Made by a program: the position numbers and the translations under genes. A stretch of 64,000 nucleotides of DNA, taken from Ferruginivarius sediminum (lineage in GTDB: Bacteria; Pseudomonadota; Alphaproteobacteria; Kiloniellales; Rhodovibrionaceae). Positions 30,701-39,731 of the stretch are shown here, piece by piece (within the stretch, counting starts at the first letter, position 1; every line of letters starts with the position of its first letter). The stretch is from the NCBI RefSeq assembly GCF_003344765.1, contig NZ_QPMH01000001.1:1-64000 (forward strand), given 5' to 3'. The notes beneath the pieces are model-generated. The model was given only the letters and a program-made list of their open reading frames with translations, searched no databases and was not told the origin of the DNA.

Positions 30701-31134
30701 AGCCGCTGGAGCAGCTTGTCCGCATCAGCCGCTGGCGGCTGGACGAGAAGCGGCAGAAACTGACGGACCTGGAGCGTCTCAGCGAGCGGCTGCGCGCCGA
30801 CCTGGAGCGCCTTGACGAGGGCCTGGCCAAGGAGGGTGAAATCGCTGCGCAGGACGAATCGGCGCGGCCTGCATTCTCCAACTTTCTAGAGGCCGAACTG
30901 GCCAGAAAAACGCGTTTGCAAAAATCCATCGAGGACATCGACCGCGAGGTCGAGGCCGCGCGCGACGATCTTGCCGACGCCTTCCGTGAATTGAAAAAAT
31001 ACGAACTGGCGAAGACCAGCCAGGACGAGCGCGCGCGCCGGAGGCAACTTCGCACGGAACAGGCCACGCTCGATGAGCTTGGCACCCAGCTTCATCGTCG
31101 CAGAAGCAGCGACCAGGATAACGGCGCGTCCTGA
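30697..31134 (+). CDS. fliJ: flagellar export chaperone/stalk protein FliJ
   Basis: FliJ is the coiled-coil stalk inside the FliI ring and an export chaperone escort. The 145-residue product is almost entirely charged heptad helix ([20 protein letters not shown]) with the length and position expected for FliJ. Its ATG overlaps the fliI stop. Identification rests on coiled coil and context, since the family is poorly conserved. Confidence 0.85.
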   Translation: MKPLEQLVRISRWRLDEKRQKLTDLERLSERLRADLERLDEGLAKEGEIAAQDESARPAFSNFLEAELARKTRLQKSIEDIDREVEAARDDLADAFRELKKYELAKTSQDERARRRQLRTEQATLDELGTQLHRRRSSDQDNGAS

Positions 31135-31146
31135 TCGAAAGCTCAA

Positions 31147-32178
31147 TTAGATGACGACGCCGTGGGTGCCGCTTTCGGCCTGCGGAACCGGCAGGAACTT
31201 CCAGCTTGTGTCGGCCGCGAAACGCAGCCGTCCCGACAGTCCGCCAAGAGCCGCGGCCCGCTCGTGCGCGGCGCGGAGGTCATCGCGCAGCGTGTCCGAA
31301 AGCGGTGCGTAGCTTCGCAGGATCAACTCCAGGCGATTGCCGTTGATCAGCCCTTCCAGTTGCAGCGGTCCGAGTTGCGGCAGTTCCGCCTCGACGATAA
31401 AGCGGCGCGCGACCCGGCTGTCGCCACTGTCGTCGGGTGGCCGCAGGAAAAGGCGCAGTGGCCGGACGGCCCCGCCGGTCAGGATGGGCAGCACGAACAC
31501 TCGCCAATCGGCGGAGTCGGTGCGGGCAAGGCGGCTCAACTTGGCGAAGTCGTTCTCTAGCCGCTGGGCAAGGTCGTCGCGTCCGGCCTGGGCAAGAGCG
31601 CGACGCAGACCGGCGCCAAGCCAATCTCGGGCGTCGCCGCGCAGCAGGGCCGCGATCATTGCCAGCATGCCGGCCGCCAGCGTCGGCCCGGATCTTGGCA
31701 GTAAGGATGGCCAGCCGTCGTCGGGACTGCCGGCCCGGAAACCGAATTCGAGGGCCTTTATCGCTTCGTTCAAGGCAGGCCAGATGCGGGTCAACGCGGC
31801 CGCCTCGTCACCGTCGCCAGGGTAAGCCGTCCCTGCTTGACCGGCCGCGGGCATATTTGGAGCTGAGGCCGCGCCGTTCGCCTCAATCACCTGAAGGATA
31901 TAGGCCTGGATCTGGGCGCCGACCGGGCGAAGCTGCATGACGACGGTGCTGCCCTGCCTCGGCCGGATATGCGTGGACAGCGCAAGGACACCGTCGGTAC
32001 TGCGCACGAGGAGATGCCCCTGGCTGTCATGGCCGATAACCGTTGCCCGGAGCGTGGTCCCGGGCGCGGCGCGAAGGCCCGGCGGAGCCTCGCGCACGTA
32101 GGCGGGAATCCGTTGCGTGGCTTCCGCCGAGGGATCCACCGGCGGGGCGTGGCCGCGATAGGGGAGGACACCGCTCAT
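31147..32178 (-). CDS. FliK-C-like protein at the end of the flhFG operon
   Basis: The 343-residue product from ATG 32178 (overlapping the flhG stop) is not a textbook flagellar protein. An N-terminal region (about 40-110) looks like a small beta domain (TTLRATVIGHDSQGHLLVRS) and the middle is helical. The C-terminal 130 residues, with IVEAELPQLGPLQLEGLINGN, resemble the hook-length-control (FliK C-terminal, Flg_hook) fold. That would make it a second FliK-type protein besides the one at 45.4 kb. Its place as last gene of fliF...flhG predicts a flagellar role. It converges with fliJ, 12 bases away. Confidence 0.6.
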   Translation of the reverse strand: MSGVLPYRGHAPPVDPSAEATQRIPAYVREAPPGLRAAPGTTLRATVIGHDSQGHLLVRSTDGVLALSTHIRPRQGSTVVMQLRPVGAQIQAYILQVIEANGAASAPNMPAAGQAGTAYPGDGDEAAALTRIWPALNEAIKALEFGFRAGSPDDGWPSLLPRSGPTLAAGMLAMIAALLRGDARDWLGAGLRRALAQAGRDDLAQRLENDFAKLSRLARTDSADWRVFVLPILTGGAVRPLRLFLRPPDDSGDSRVARRFIVEAELPQLGPLQLEGLINGNRLELILRSYAPLSDTLRDDLRAAHERAAALGGLSGRLRFAADTSWKFLPVPQAESGTHGVVI

Positions 32179-32975
32179 GCCTGTTCGAGCTCCAGAAGGT
32201 TGGCGGCAATGGCTTCGACGTCTTGGGCGGCGGGTGCGTTCGGGTTGCGGGCCAGAAGCGGGGTTTGCCGGCGGATTGACTCGCTGACCCACGGATCTCG
32301 CCGCACAACGCCGAGCAGCGGCAGCTCGATATGCAGGAAACTCTCGCACGCCTTGCGCAGCGCACCGTAGGTCCGCTCGCCGTCGCTGTGCGAGCGCGCC
32401 TGGTTGACGACCACGCGCAGGTTGGTATCGGGACGCTTCTGCTTGGTGATCTTGATGAAGGCGTATGCATCCGTCATCGACGTCGGCTCGTCGTTCACGA
32501 CGACGATGCCCACCCCGGCGTGTGTGGCCAGCGCGCGTACCGTGCCGTCGATACCCGCGGCAAGGTCGAGGATGACCCGGTCATAGTTTGGGGCGATCGC
32601 GCTAAGTGCGCGGCCCAGGCTGTCGGCCTGCCGCGGTGTCATCGTGGCGAGGCCGCCGGAGCCCGAACGGCCGGCCAGGACAGCGAAGCCGCCCTCGGTC
32701 ACCTCGTGTATCGCGTCCGCCATGGCAAGACGGCCGGTGATGACACGTGTCATGTCGTGGACCGGATCGAGACCAAGCTGTACGTCGACGTTCGCCATCC
32801 CCAGGTCGCCATCGAACAGAAGCGCGCGGTGGCCGGCCCTGGCCAGGGCATGTGTCAAGGTGATCGAGAACCAGGTCTTGCCGACGCCGCCCTTTCCGGA
32901 GGCGACGGCGAGGATCTTGCGCCGCACCTGCATGTTCTGCTGCCGCGATATTATTGTTGGTGTTTGTTGGGTCAT
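32175..32975 (-). CDS. flhG: MinD-like ATPase FlhG (FleN), flagellar number/placement regulator
   Basis: FlhG limits flagellar number by controlling FlhF and C-ring assembly. The 266-residue protein carries the deviant Walker A GKGGVGKT at 27-34, LLFDGDLGMANVDVQLGL (switch I region) and VILDLAAGIDG (switch II). A short N-terminal segment containing the glutamines QQTPTIISRQQ resembles the FlhF-activating DQAxxLR region only loosely. It overlaps flhF and the FliK-like gene by four bases on either side. Together with FlhF this implies polar flagellation. Confidence 0.92.
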   Translation of the reverse strand: MTQQTPTIISRQQNMQVRRKILAVASGKGGVGKTWFSITLTHALARAGHRALLFDGDLGMANVDVQLGLDPVHDMTRVITGRLAMADAIHEVTEGGFAVLAGRSGSGGLATMTPRQADSLGRALSAIAPNYDRVILDLAAGIDGTVRALATHAGVGIVVVNDEPTSMTDAYAFIKITKQKRPDTNLRVVVNQARSHSDGERTYGALRKACESFLHIELPLLGVVRRDPWVSESIRRQTPLLARNPNAPAAQDVEAIAANLLELEQA

Positions 32976-33961
32976 GTGCCGGCTCCATTCGCCACGGCGG
33001 GAGAGGTTAGCTCCGGCTCGTCGCCCGCCTCTTCCGGCAGTATCAGCTTGGACAATTGGACTGGGTTTACGGGGCGGAGTCCGCCGCCGATGGTCGGCGC
33101 GGTCCCGAGGCCCATCAGGGTCAGGTCCGCAGCGTGGGCGGCACTCAGAACGCCGCCAAGGCGTCGGGTCGCGTCAAGTTTGGTTGCGATCAGGCGCTGG
33201 GCGCCGGCCTCCGCGTAGGCAATGGCAAACTCAGCGGATTCCAGGGGATCGCCGCCACCCTGCAGCACCAGGACTCCCTCGGCGCCGCTGAGTTCCAGCC
33301 AGTCAGCGGTCTCGCGCATGGCGTCGCCGTCGAACGGGCTGGCCCCGATGGCGTCGATAACGACGAAGTGGTTATCCGGACAGGCGGACACCGCCCGTTT
33401 CAGGCTTTCGGCGTCGCGGGCTTCCCGCAATTCGGCGCCCAGGGCCTCGGTGAACGCGGTCACCTGTGCAAGCCCGCCGGCCTTGCCGGTGTCGAGCGTG
33501 ATCAAGGTTGCCTTCTTGCCGCGCACGCGAACCTGCGCGGCCAGCTTGGCCGCTGTCGCCGTCTTGCCGGCGCCCGGCGGCCCCAGCAGCAACAGTGGCC
33601 GTTCGGTCGGCCCCTGCGGCGGCGGCATGAAGCGGAGTTCCAGGTCCAGTGCGCTTGCCAGCGCCATCGTAGGCGTGCCGCCGTCCATATTGCCCGCGGC
33701 CGTCATCAGGCGGTCCGACAGACCGACAGGGACGCGGTGATACTCCAGCGCCTCGCTCAGCCGGTTGAAGGCATCGAGGCCGTCGTCCCCGTCGAAGATG
33801 CCGGGTTCTTCCAGCTCCTCATTCAGGGCCGCCGTGATGCGGACCCCGTTGCCCTCGGGATCGTCCTCGGTCGAGAGGATGATTGCCTCGTCGCCCAAGC
33901 GCTCGCGCACTTGCTCCATGGCTTGGGGCAGGGAATCCGCGATGAACGTTTTCAGCCGCAT
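32972..33961 (-). CDS. flhF: SRP-type GTPase FlhF, polar flagellum placement
   Basis: FlhF recruits the first flagellar components to the pole. The 329-residue protein has an N-terminal B domain (MRLKTFIADSLPQAMEQVRE) and NG GTPase domain with P-loop GPPGAGKT at 127-134 and base-specificity motif TKLD in LIATKLDATRRLGG. Two motifs depart from the SRP-GTPase consensus: DTYRxGA is DTGKAGG (157-163), and DTAG is DAIG in VVIDAIGASPFD. These could slow GTP hydrolysis. The gene is coupled to flhG by a four-base overlap and follows flhA by 19 bases. Confidence 0.9.
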   Translation of the reverse strand: MRLKTFIADSLPQAMEQVRERLGDEAIILSTEDDPEGNGVRITAALNEELEEPGIFDGDDGLDAFNRLSEALEYHRVPVGLSDRLMTAAGNMDGGTPTMALASALDLELRFMPPPQGPTERPLLLLGPPGAGKTATAAKLAAQVRVRGKKATLITLDTGKAGGLAQVTAFTEALGAELREARDAESLKRAVSACPDNHFVVIDAIGASPFDGDAMRETADWLELSGAEGVLVLQGGGDPLESAEFAIAYAEAGAQRLIATKLDATRRLGGVLSAAHAADLTLMGLGTAPTIGGGLRPVNPVQLSKLILPEEAGDEPELTSPAVANGAGT

Positions 33962-33980
33962 GTCCGCTCAGGGCCTCGGA

Positions 33981-36092
33981 TCAGATTTGTCCTAGCGTCT
34001 TAATGCGCGCCTTGGGGTGTATCTCGTTCTGCGACAGCACCGACGTTTGCGGCCGGAACCGCTCGACGATGGAGCGCACGTAGGGCCGGATGCCGGGGCT
34101 GGTCAGCAGCACCGGCAGCTCACCCATCATGGCCTGCCGCTCGAAGCTTTGCCGAACGGCATTAATGAATTCCTGCAATTGCGAGGGCGCCATTGAAAGT
34201 TGCTTGTCCTCGCCGTCCCCGACGATCGCCTCGGTGAATGCCTGCTCCCAGTGCGGGGAGAGCGCGAGGATCGGGATATATCCGCCCTCGCCGGTGTGGT
34301 CGTTGCAGATCTGCCGGGCCAGGCGTGCGCGCACGTGCTCGGTGATGGCGGTGACGTTGCGGGTGTAGCTCGTCGCCTCCGAGACAGCCTCCAGGATGCC
34401 CGGGAGGTCGCGGATCGAGATCCGCTCGTTCAGAAGGTTCTGCAGCACCCGCTGCAGACCGCCCACTGTGATCGAGTTCGGTACCAGGTCGGCCACCAGC
34501 TTCTGCTGGTCCTTGTCCAGCTCGTCCAGGAGCTTCTGCGTCTCGGCGTAGGACAACAGCTCGGCCATGTTATCCTTGATGATCTCGGTCAGGTGGGTGG
34601 TGATCACGGTCGGCGGATCGACCACCGTGTAGCCGCGGAAAAGTGCCTCCTCGCGCTGCTGTTCCCCGACCCACATGGCGGGCAGCCCGAACGTGGGCTC
34701 GGTCGTCTTCTCGCCGGTCAGCGGGATGTCCTGGCCCTGCGGGTCCATCACCAGCAGCATATTGGCACGCAACTCGCCGCGCCCCGCCTCGATCTCCTTG
34801 ATGCGCAGGACATAGCTGTTGGCGGGAAGCTGCAGGTTGTCCTGGATACGGACAGAGGGCAGGACGAAGCCCATCTCTTGCGCCAGTTGCTTGCGCAGCG
34901 CCTTGATCTGGTCGGTGAGGCGCGCGCCCTCCTTGTTCACCATGCTGAGCAGGCCATACCCCAGCTCCAGGCGCACCTCGTCGATGGCAAGGGCGCTGGC
35001 GATCGGCTCTTCCTTTTCCGCCTGGGCGGCCTGGGCCGCCTGCTGCGACTGCTCGGCCGCCTGCACTTCGGCGACGGCGTTGCGCCTGTGGCTCATCCAG
35101 GCCAGCCCCGCCGCCGTCGCCGAAAGCAGCAGGAAGGGCAGCATCGGGATTCCCGGCAGCAGCGCCAGCGAGAACGTCAGGAACGACGACAGGCCAAGCG
35201 CGCGCGGATAGGCGCCAAGCTGGCCGAACAGCGCCTTGTCGGCCGAGCCGACGTTGTTGGATTTGGAAACCAGAAGGCCGGCGCCGGTGGACACGATCAG
35301 CGCGGGTATCTGGGAAACCAGTCCGTCGCCGACCGTCAGCAGGGTATAGCTCTGCGCGGCGGCCGAGAACGACAGGTCCTGCTGGGCGATGCCGATGATC
35401 ATCCCGCCGATCACGTTGATGAAGGTGATCAGCAGGCCGGCGATCGCATCGCCGCGCACGAACTTGGCCGCACCGTCCATCGCGCCGAAGAAGTTGCTTT
35501 CGTCCTCCAGCTCCTTGCGGCGGCGCTTGGCCTCCTGCTCGTCGATCAGCCCGGCGGAGAGGTCGGCGTCGACCGCCATCTGCTTGCCGGGCATGGAATC
35601 CAGGCTGAAGCGGGCGGAGACTTCGGCGATACGCCCGGAACCCTTGGTGATGACGATGAAGTTCACGATCACCAAAATGCCGAAGACGATGATGCCGATG
35701 ACGAAGTTGCCCGCCATCACGAAACCGCCGAATGCCTGGATCACCTGGCCGGCGGCGTCTGTCCCTTGGTGGCCGTGCGCCAGGATCAGCCGGGTGGAGG
35801 CCAGGTTCAATGCCAGGCGCAGCATCGTCGCGATCAACAGGACAGTTGGAAACGAACTGAAGTCCAGCGCTCGGTGGATGAACAGGACAGTCATCAGGAT
35901 GAGGACGGAGAGTGTCATCGACAGCGCCAGCGACACGTCCAGCATCCACGACGGCATCGGCATGATAAGGACGACGAGGATACTCACCACGCCCAGCGCC
36001 AGCGCGATGTCCCCGCGACGCAGGCTGTCGAGCGCGCGTCCGGGTATCGATCCCGCCAGGCTGGCGCCGCCGGTGTTGCTGCTATCGGCCAT
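33981..36092 (-). CDS. flhA: flagellar type III export gate protein FlhA
   Basis: FlhA is the nonameric export gate and ion-driven motor component. The 703-residue protein has eight N-terminal transmembrane helices (about 28-330), including the conserved FHIPEP-type segment between helices 4 and 5 (AVDADLSAGLIDEQEAKRRR). A large cytoplasmic domain follows, holding DPPTVITTHLTEII and the substrate-chaperone binding region. It lies between flbD and flhF in the fliF operon, as in Caulobacter where flbD-flhA are adjacent. Confidence 0.97.
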   Translation of the reverse strand: MADSSNTGGASLAGSIPGRALDSLRRGDIALALGVVSILVVLIMPMPSWMLDVSLALSMTLSVLILMTVLFIHRALDFSSFPTVLLIATMLRLALNLASTRLILAHGHQGTDAAGQVIQAFGGFVMAGNFVIGIIVFGILVIVNFIVITKGSGRIAEVSARFSLDSMPGKQMAVDADLSAGLIDEQEAKRRRKELEDESNFFGAMDGAAKFVRGDAIAGLLITFINVIGGMIIGIAQQDLSFSAAAQSYTLLTVGDGLVSQIPALIVSTGAGLLVSKSNNVGSADKALFGQLGAYPRALGLSSFLTFSLALLPGIPMLPFLLLSATAAGLAWMSHRRNAVAEVQAAEQSQQAAQAAQAEKEEPIASALAIDEVRLELGYGLLSMVNKEGARLTDQIKALRKQLAQEMGFVLPSVRIQDNLQLPANSYVLRIKEIEAGRGELRANMLLVMDPQGQDIPLTGEKTTEPTFGLPAMWVGEQQREEALFRGYTVVDPPTVITTHLTEIIKDNMAELLSYAETQKLLDELDKDQQKLVADLVPNSITVGGLQRVLQNLLNERISIRDLPGILEAVSEATSYTRNVTAITEHVRARLARQICNDHTGEGGYIPILALSPHWEQAFTEAIVGDGEDKQLSMAPSQLQEFINAVRQSFERQAMMGELPVLLTSPGIRPYVRSIVERFRPQTSVLSQNEIHPKARIKTLGQI

Positions 36093-36125
36093 CTACAGGG
36101 TCCGCTGCCTTTCGCGGCGCCGGTC

Positions 36126-37526
36126 TCACGCCGTTGCTCGGTCCGCCTCGCCAGGGGCAGGCACTCGGATGCCCTCCTGGCTGTAGGCGCGAAGCTTGTT
36201 CCGCAGCGTGCGGATCGAGATGCCCAGGATGTTTGCGGCGTGCGTACGGTTGCCGAGACAATGCTCAAGCGTGTTCAGGATGAGGTCGCGTTCGACGTCG
36301 GCAACCGTCCGACCCACCAGGCCGTGCCGTTCGCTGTCGCCGTGATGACTGGACGCAGTTTCGCTGCCGGCTGTGGCGCCGGCAGTGCGCTCCGTTCCCG
36401 AGGCCGCCTTTGTTGCCTCTGTCGCGCCCGCATTCTTGAGGAGAATGGTATCCGGCGTGATGCATCCGTCGGCGGCCAGCAGCACGGCGCGGTGGATGGT
36501 GTTCTCCAGCTCTCGCACGTTGCCCCGCCAGGGACAGGTTTTGAGTTGCTCCAGCGCCTCGTCATCGATCTCCGGGGCAGGCAGGGCGTTGGCCTCGGCA
36601 TATTTCCTGGTGAAGTGCTCGGCCAGGACCTCGACATCCTTGGGCCGGTCGCGCAGCGGTGGCAGCGCGACATTGACGACGTTCAGCCTGAAATACAGGT
36701 CCTCTCGGAACGAGCCGTCGCGCACCGCTTCCTCAAGATCGCGGTTCGATGTCGCGAGCAGCCGGATATTCACCTTGACCGGCTTGCTTCCGCCCAGCCG
36801 GTCGATCTCGCGCTCCTGGATCGCGCGCAGCAGCTTGGCCTGCAGGCGGGGGTGCATTTCCGAGATTTCGTCCAGCAGCAGCGTGCCGCCGTTCGCCTCC
36901 TCGAACTTGCCCACGCGGCGCGCGACGGCGCCCGTAAACGCGCCTTTCTCATGGCCGAACAACTCGCTTTCCAGCAGGTTCTCGGGGATCGCCGCGCAGT
37001 TGACGGAGATGAACGGCTTGTCCGCCCGCTTCGACTTGCCGTGGATGTGGCGGGCCATGACCTCCTTGCCGGTACCGCTTTCGCCGGTAATCAGCACGCT
37101 GGCCTCGGATGGGGCAACGCGCTCGGCCAGCTTCAGCACCCGGGCCATCGCCGGGTCGCGGCTGAGGAAGGAGGTGGCTTCCTCCGCCACGGCGGCGAGG
37201 ACGGCGGCGATCATCTCCGGGTCAGGGGGCAGGGGGACATACTCCTTCGCGCCCGCCTTGATTGCGTCCACCGCGGCGCGGCTGTCGTTGCCGATGCCGC
37301 AGGCGATGACCGGCACCGAGATGCGCTCGTCCTGGAGCGCGTCTATCAACTCGCCGACGTCCAACGAGACGTCCGCCATGACGAGATCCGCGCCCTGGCC
37401 GGAACGCAGGCTTTCAAGCGCCTGCGGCGTGTCGTCGACATGCGCGACCTTGGCGCCCTTCTTGAGGGCGATCTGGCCGGCGGTGGCGATATGACCTTCC
37501 AGCGAACCGACGATGAGTAGTCGCAT
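36126..37526 (-). CDS. flbD: sigma-54-dependent flagellar regulator FlbD
   Basis: FlbD activates sigma-54 flagellar promoters and, in Caulobacter, represses fliF. The 466-residue protein has an N-terminal receiver-like domain that keeps D52 but lacks the paired acidic residues at the end of strand 1 (LLIVGSLEG). This matches FlbD being controlled by FliX rather than by simple phosphorylation. The AAA+ domain has GESGTGKE (148-155) and the sigma-54 contact loop GAFTGA (195-200). A Ser/Thr-rich linker leads to a Fis-type helix-turn-helix (THAANILGISIRTLRNKL). A candidate operator palindrome occurs four times in the window. Confidence 0.95.
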   Translation of the reverse strand: MRLLIVGSLEGHIATAGQIALKKGAKVAHVDDTPQALESLRSGQGADLVMADVSLDVGELIDALQDERISVPVIACGIGNDSRAAVDAIKAGAKEYVPLPPDPEMIAAVLAAVAEEATSFLSRDPAMARVLKLAERVAPSEASVLITGESGTGKEVMARHIHGKSKRADKPFISVNCAAIPENLLESELFGHEKGAFTGAVARRVGKFEEANGGTLLLDEISEMHPRLQAKLLRAIQEREIDRLGGSKPVKVNIRLLATSNRDLEEAVRDGSFREDLYFRLNVVNVALPPLRDRPKDVEVLAEHFTRKYAEANALPAPEIDDEALEQLKTCPWRGNVRELENTIHRAVLLAADGCITPDTILLKNAGATEATKAASGTERTAGATAGSETASSHHGDSERHGLVGRTVADVERDLILNTLEHCLGNRTHAANILGISIRTLRNKLRAYSQEGIRVPAPGEADRATA

Positions 37527-37552
37527 CGTCCTAACTCCTACGCTTGCCGCGT

Positions 37553-38401
37553 TCAGTCGAAATAGCGCACCCGATCAGCGGGCGGCAGAATCGTGTTGAG
37601 CTGCGCTTCCAGGCGACGCGGGTTTTCCTGGCGGGCGATCGAAGCGGCGCCCTGCGCGTAAACCTGGTTGACCATTGCCTCAACGTTGGAGTTGCGCTCC
37701 AGCTTGTTGGCAACGGGCAGGAAGACCATGTGCGCCAGTACCGCACCGTAGAAGGTGGTCAGCAGCGCCACGGCCATTGCCGGGCCGATTGTCGCCGGGT
37801 CCTCCAGGTTGCCCAGCATCTGCACCAGACCCACCAGCGTGCCGATCAGGCCCATCGCGGGCGCGACCTCGCCGGCGCGGCGCAGCACGCCGGTTGCCCG
37901 GTCATGACGCTGCATCGTCGCCTCCAGCTCGCGCAGCATCATGCGCTCGACCTCCTCGCCAGGGGTGCCGTCGACCACCAGCCGCATGGCCCGGGCCAGG
38001 AACGGCTCGCCGCGGAACTCGCGCTCGCGGTTCTCCAGCGCCAGCGTGCCCTGTTTTCGGGCGGTGTCGGCCAGACCGATCATCTGCATCGCCGCCTGCG
38101 CGGGCTCGCGGTTGCGATAAACGACCGCCTTCAGCATCACCTTCTGGGCCTGGATCACCTCGCCCAACGAGAACGAGATCGTCGTGGTCATGAAGCTGCC
38201 GCCCAGGACGATCAGCATCGCCGGTGCATCCACGAACGCACCCGGCGTGCCGCCCAGGACCATCGCCGCTATGATCAGCGCAAAGGCGCCGACGACGCCC
38301 AGGATGGTCGCCAGGTCCAGTCTGCCGCCTTCCGGCTGTGCCGTGGCGCCCTGTTGCCTCCGGCCGCGGGCTGTCGCTTGTGCTGTCGAGGCGTTGGCCA
38401 T
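37553..38401 (-). CDS. flagellar stator protein of the MotA/PomA family
   Basis: MotA/PomA with its MotB/PomB partner conducts H+ or Na+ to drive rotation. The 282-residue protein has four transmembrane helices (from LATILGVVGAFALIIAAMV), a cytoplasmic loop with charged residues, and the TolQ/ExbB-like third-fourth helix block (GEVAPAMGLIGTLVGLVQML, PAMAVALLTTFYGAV). It resembles PomA more than E. coli MotA. An N-terminal 26-residue Gln/Ala/Arg-rich extension is unusual. No motB or pomB follows; the next gene is flbD. Confidence 0.9.
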   Translation of the reverse strand: MANASTAQATARGRRQQGATAQPEGGRLDLATILGVVGAFALIIAAMVLGGTPGAFVDAPAMLIVLGGSFMTTTISFSLGEVIQAQKVMLKAVVYRNREPAQAAMQMIGLADTARKQGTLALENREREFRGEPFLARAMRLVVDGTPGEEVERMMLRELEATMQRHDRATGVLRRAGEVAPAMGLIGTLVGLVQMLGNLEDPATIGPAMAVALLTTFYGAVLAHMVFLPVANKLERNSNVEAMVNQVYAQGAASIARQENPRRLEAQLNTILPPADRVRYFD

Positions 38402-38433
38402 CCATTGTCCCCTTGCCGGCGCGGCTCGCGCCC

Positions 38434-38799
38434 TTATGAGCGGTCCATTTTGATGATCTCGGTCATCGTGACGCCGAGGCGGTCCTCGACGACGACCACC
38501 TCGCCGCGGGCCACGAGCCGGTTGTTGACGTAAATGTCGATTGCCTCGCCGACCTTGCGGTCAAGCTCCACAACGGCGCCGCGGCCAAGCTTCAGCAGCT
38601 GGCTGACCTGCATGTTCGACTTGCCAAGCACCGCCGAGACCTGGACGGGAATGTCGTAGACAGCTTCCAGTTCCTTGGCGTTGGTCGGCGGCTTTTCCAT
38701 CTCCTGGTCGTCGCTCTGACCGTTTTCGGCGTTTTCCGGCACCTGCGCCGCCTCGTTGTCCATGTCGGCCAGTTCGAGGTTGTCCTTCTCGTCCGCCAT
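38434..38799 (-). CDS. fliN: flagellar motor switch protein FliN
   Basis: FliN forms the base of the C-ring. The 121-residue protein has an acidic, variable N-terminus (to about residue 40) and the SpoA/FliN C-terminal domain (IPVQVSAVLGKSNMQVSQLL, LGRGAVVELDRKVGE, VNNRLVARGEVVVVEDRLGV). It lies between fliH and the stator gene. Confidence 0.95.
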   Translation of the reverse strand: MADEKDNLELADMDNEAAQVPENAENGQSDDQEMEKPPTNAKELEAVYDIPVQVSAVLGKSNMQVSQLLKLGRGAVVELDRKVGEAIDIYVNNRLVARGEVVVVEDRLGVTMTEIIKMDRS

Positions 38800-38826
38800 C
38801 TCGTCCTCCGTGGTGGCGTGTGCGCT

Positions 38827-39684
38827 CTAGGCGCTCCGGCGATCCGGGGTGTTCGCGGTTTCGCCCGTTTCGGGACCGCTCGCGGGGTCCGTCTCGCCGG
38901 TCGTGGCCGGGCCGTTTCCATCGGTCTGCCCGGCCGTTTCGTGTGCACCGTTGTCGCTGGCGGCCCTGTCGGCGAGGGTATCGGCCGCGCGGTCCGCCCC
39001 CAACGCCCGGGCCGCGGCGTTCTCGATTTCGCGCCAAAGTCGGGCGGTGTCCCGCTCGGCGCCGCCGTCCGCCCAATCCGCACGGGCGTCGCCGGGTGCC
39101 AGGTCCTCATCCGAGAGAAGCACGACCTTGCCGGCAAATCCGCTTTTCGCCGCAAGGCCGTCGATGCGCTCGCGCAGGGCGTCGAGCTGTGCATCGGCCA
39201 CGCGGACGACGACGCGCGGTTCCTCGCGCAGGCGCTCCAGCGATTCGACTATCAGCGTCTCAATCTCCGACTGTCCATGCCGCCGGGTGAGGGCGGGAAA
39301 CAGCTTGCGCACCAGGCTCAGCGCAACTTCGAGGGATTCGCTGGACCGCTGTTCGGCAGCGCCCCGCACCTGTGCGCTCAATTCCTCAAGACGTTGGCTC
39401 AACCTGTCGAGCGCATCGGCGTTAGCCTGTTCCGCCGCCGCTGTTGCCTCGGCGCGGCCGGTTTCCAGTCCCTCGGCATGGCCGGCGCGGTAGCCTTCCT
39501 CGCGCGCGGCGTCGATGTCTTCCTGCGAGAAGGTCGGGGCTTCCGGTTCCGGCTCCGGCTCTTCCTCGACGGCCGTGCCCGCGCCCTCGCCAAGCATGGG
39601 ACCGGACGCGAACTCGGGCTCGTCGAAGAACTCCGTTTCCTCGTCGAAATCCTTTTCGAACAGGAACTTGTGCCTTGCGGCCAT
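38827..39684 (-). CDS. fliH: flagellar export ATPase regulator FliH (FlbE-like)
   Basis: FliH tethers and restrains the FliI ATPase. The 285-residue product from ATG 39684 has an acidic Pro/Glu-rich N-terminus, a helical stretch with small-residue repeats (AAREEGYRAGHAEGLETGRA, the GxxxG-like FliH signature), and a C-terminal domain (ALSLVRKLFPALTRRHG, EPRVVVRVADAQLDAL). A low-complexity tail of about 50 residues ends it. It occupies the flbE position between fliG and fliN. Sequence conservation is low, so the name relies partly on context. Confidence 0.85.
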   Translation of the reverse strand: MAARHKFLFEKDFDEETEFFDEPEFASGPMLGEGAGTAVEEEPEPEPEAPTFSQEDIDAAREEGYRAGHAEGLETGRAEATAAAEQANADALDRLSQRLEELSAQVRGAAEQRSSESLEVALSLVRKLFPALTRRHGQSEIETLIVESLERLREEPRVVVRVADAQLDALRERIDGLAAKSGFAGKVVLLSDEDLAPGDARADWADGGAERDTARLWREIENAAARALGADRAADTLADRAASDNGAHETAGQTDGNGPATTGETDPASGPETGETANTPDRRSA

Positions 39685-39731
39685 GCGGTTCTCTGGGCTC
39701 TGGTGCAACAACGCTTCGCTCGATCGGTTAA

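Noticed and set aside
34200..37520. A very long plus-strand open frame of about 1,100 codons opposite flhA and flbD
   Set aside because: It is antisense to two unmistakable conserved genes, its product has no recognisable domain, and such frames are expected opposite high-GC genes with third-position G/C bias.
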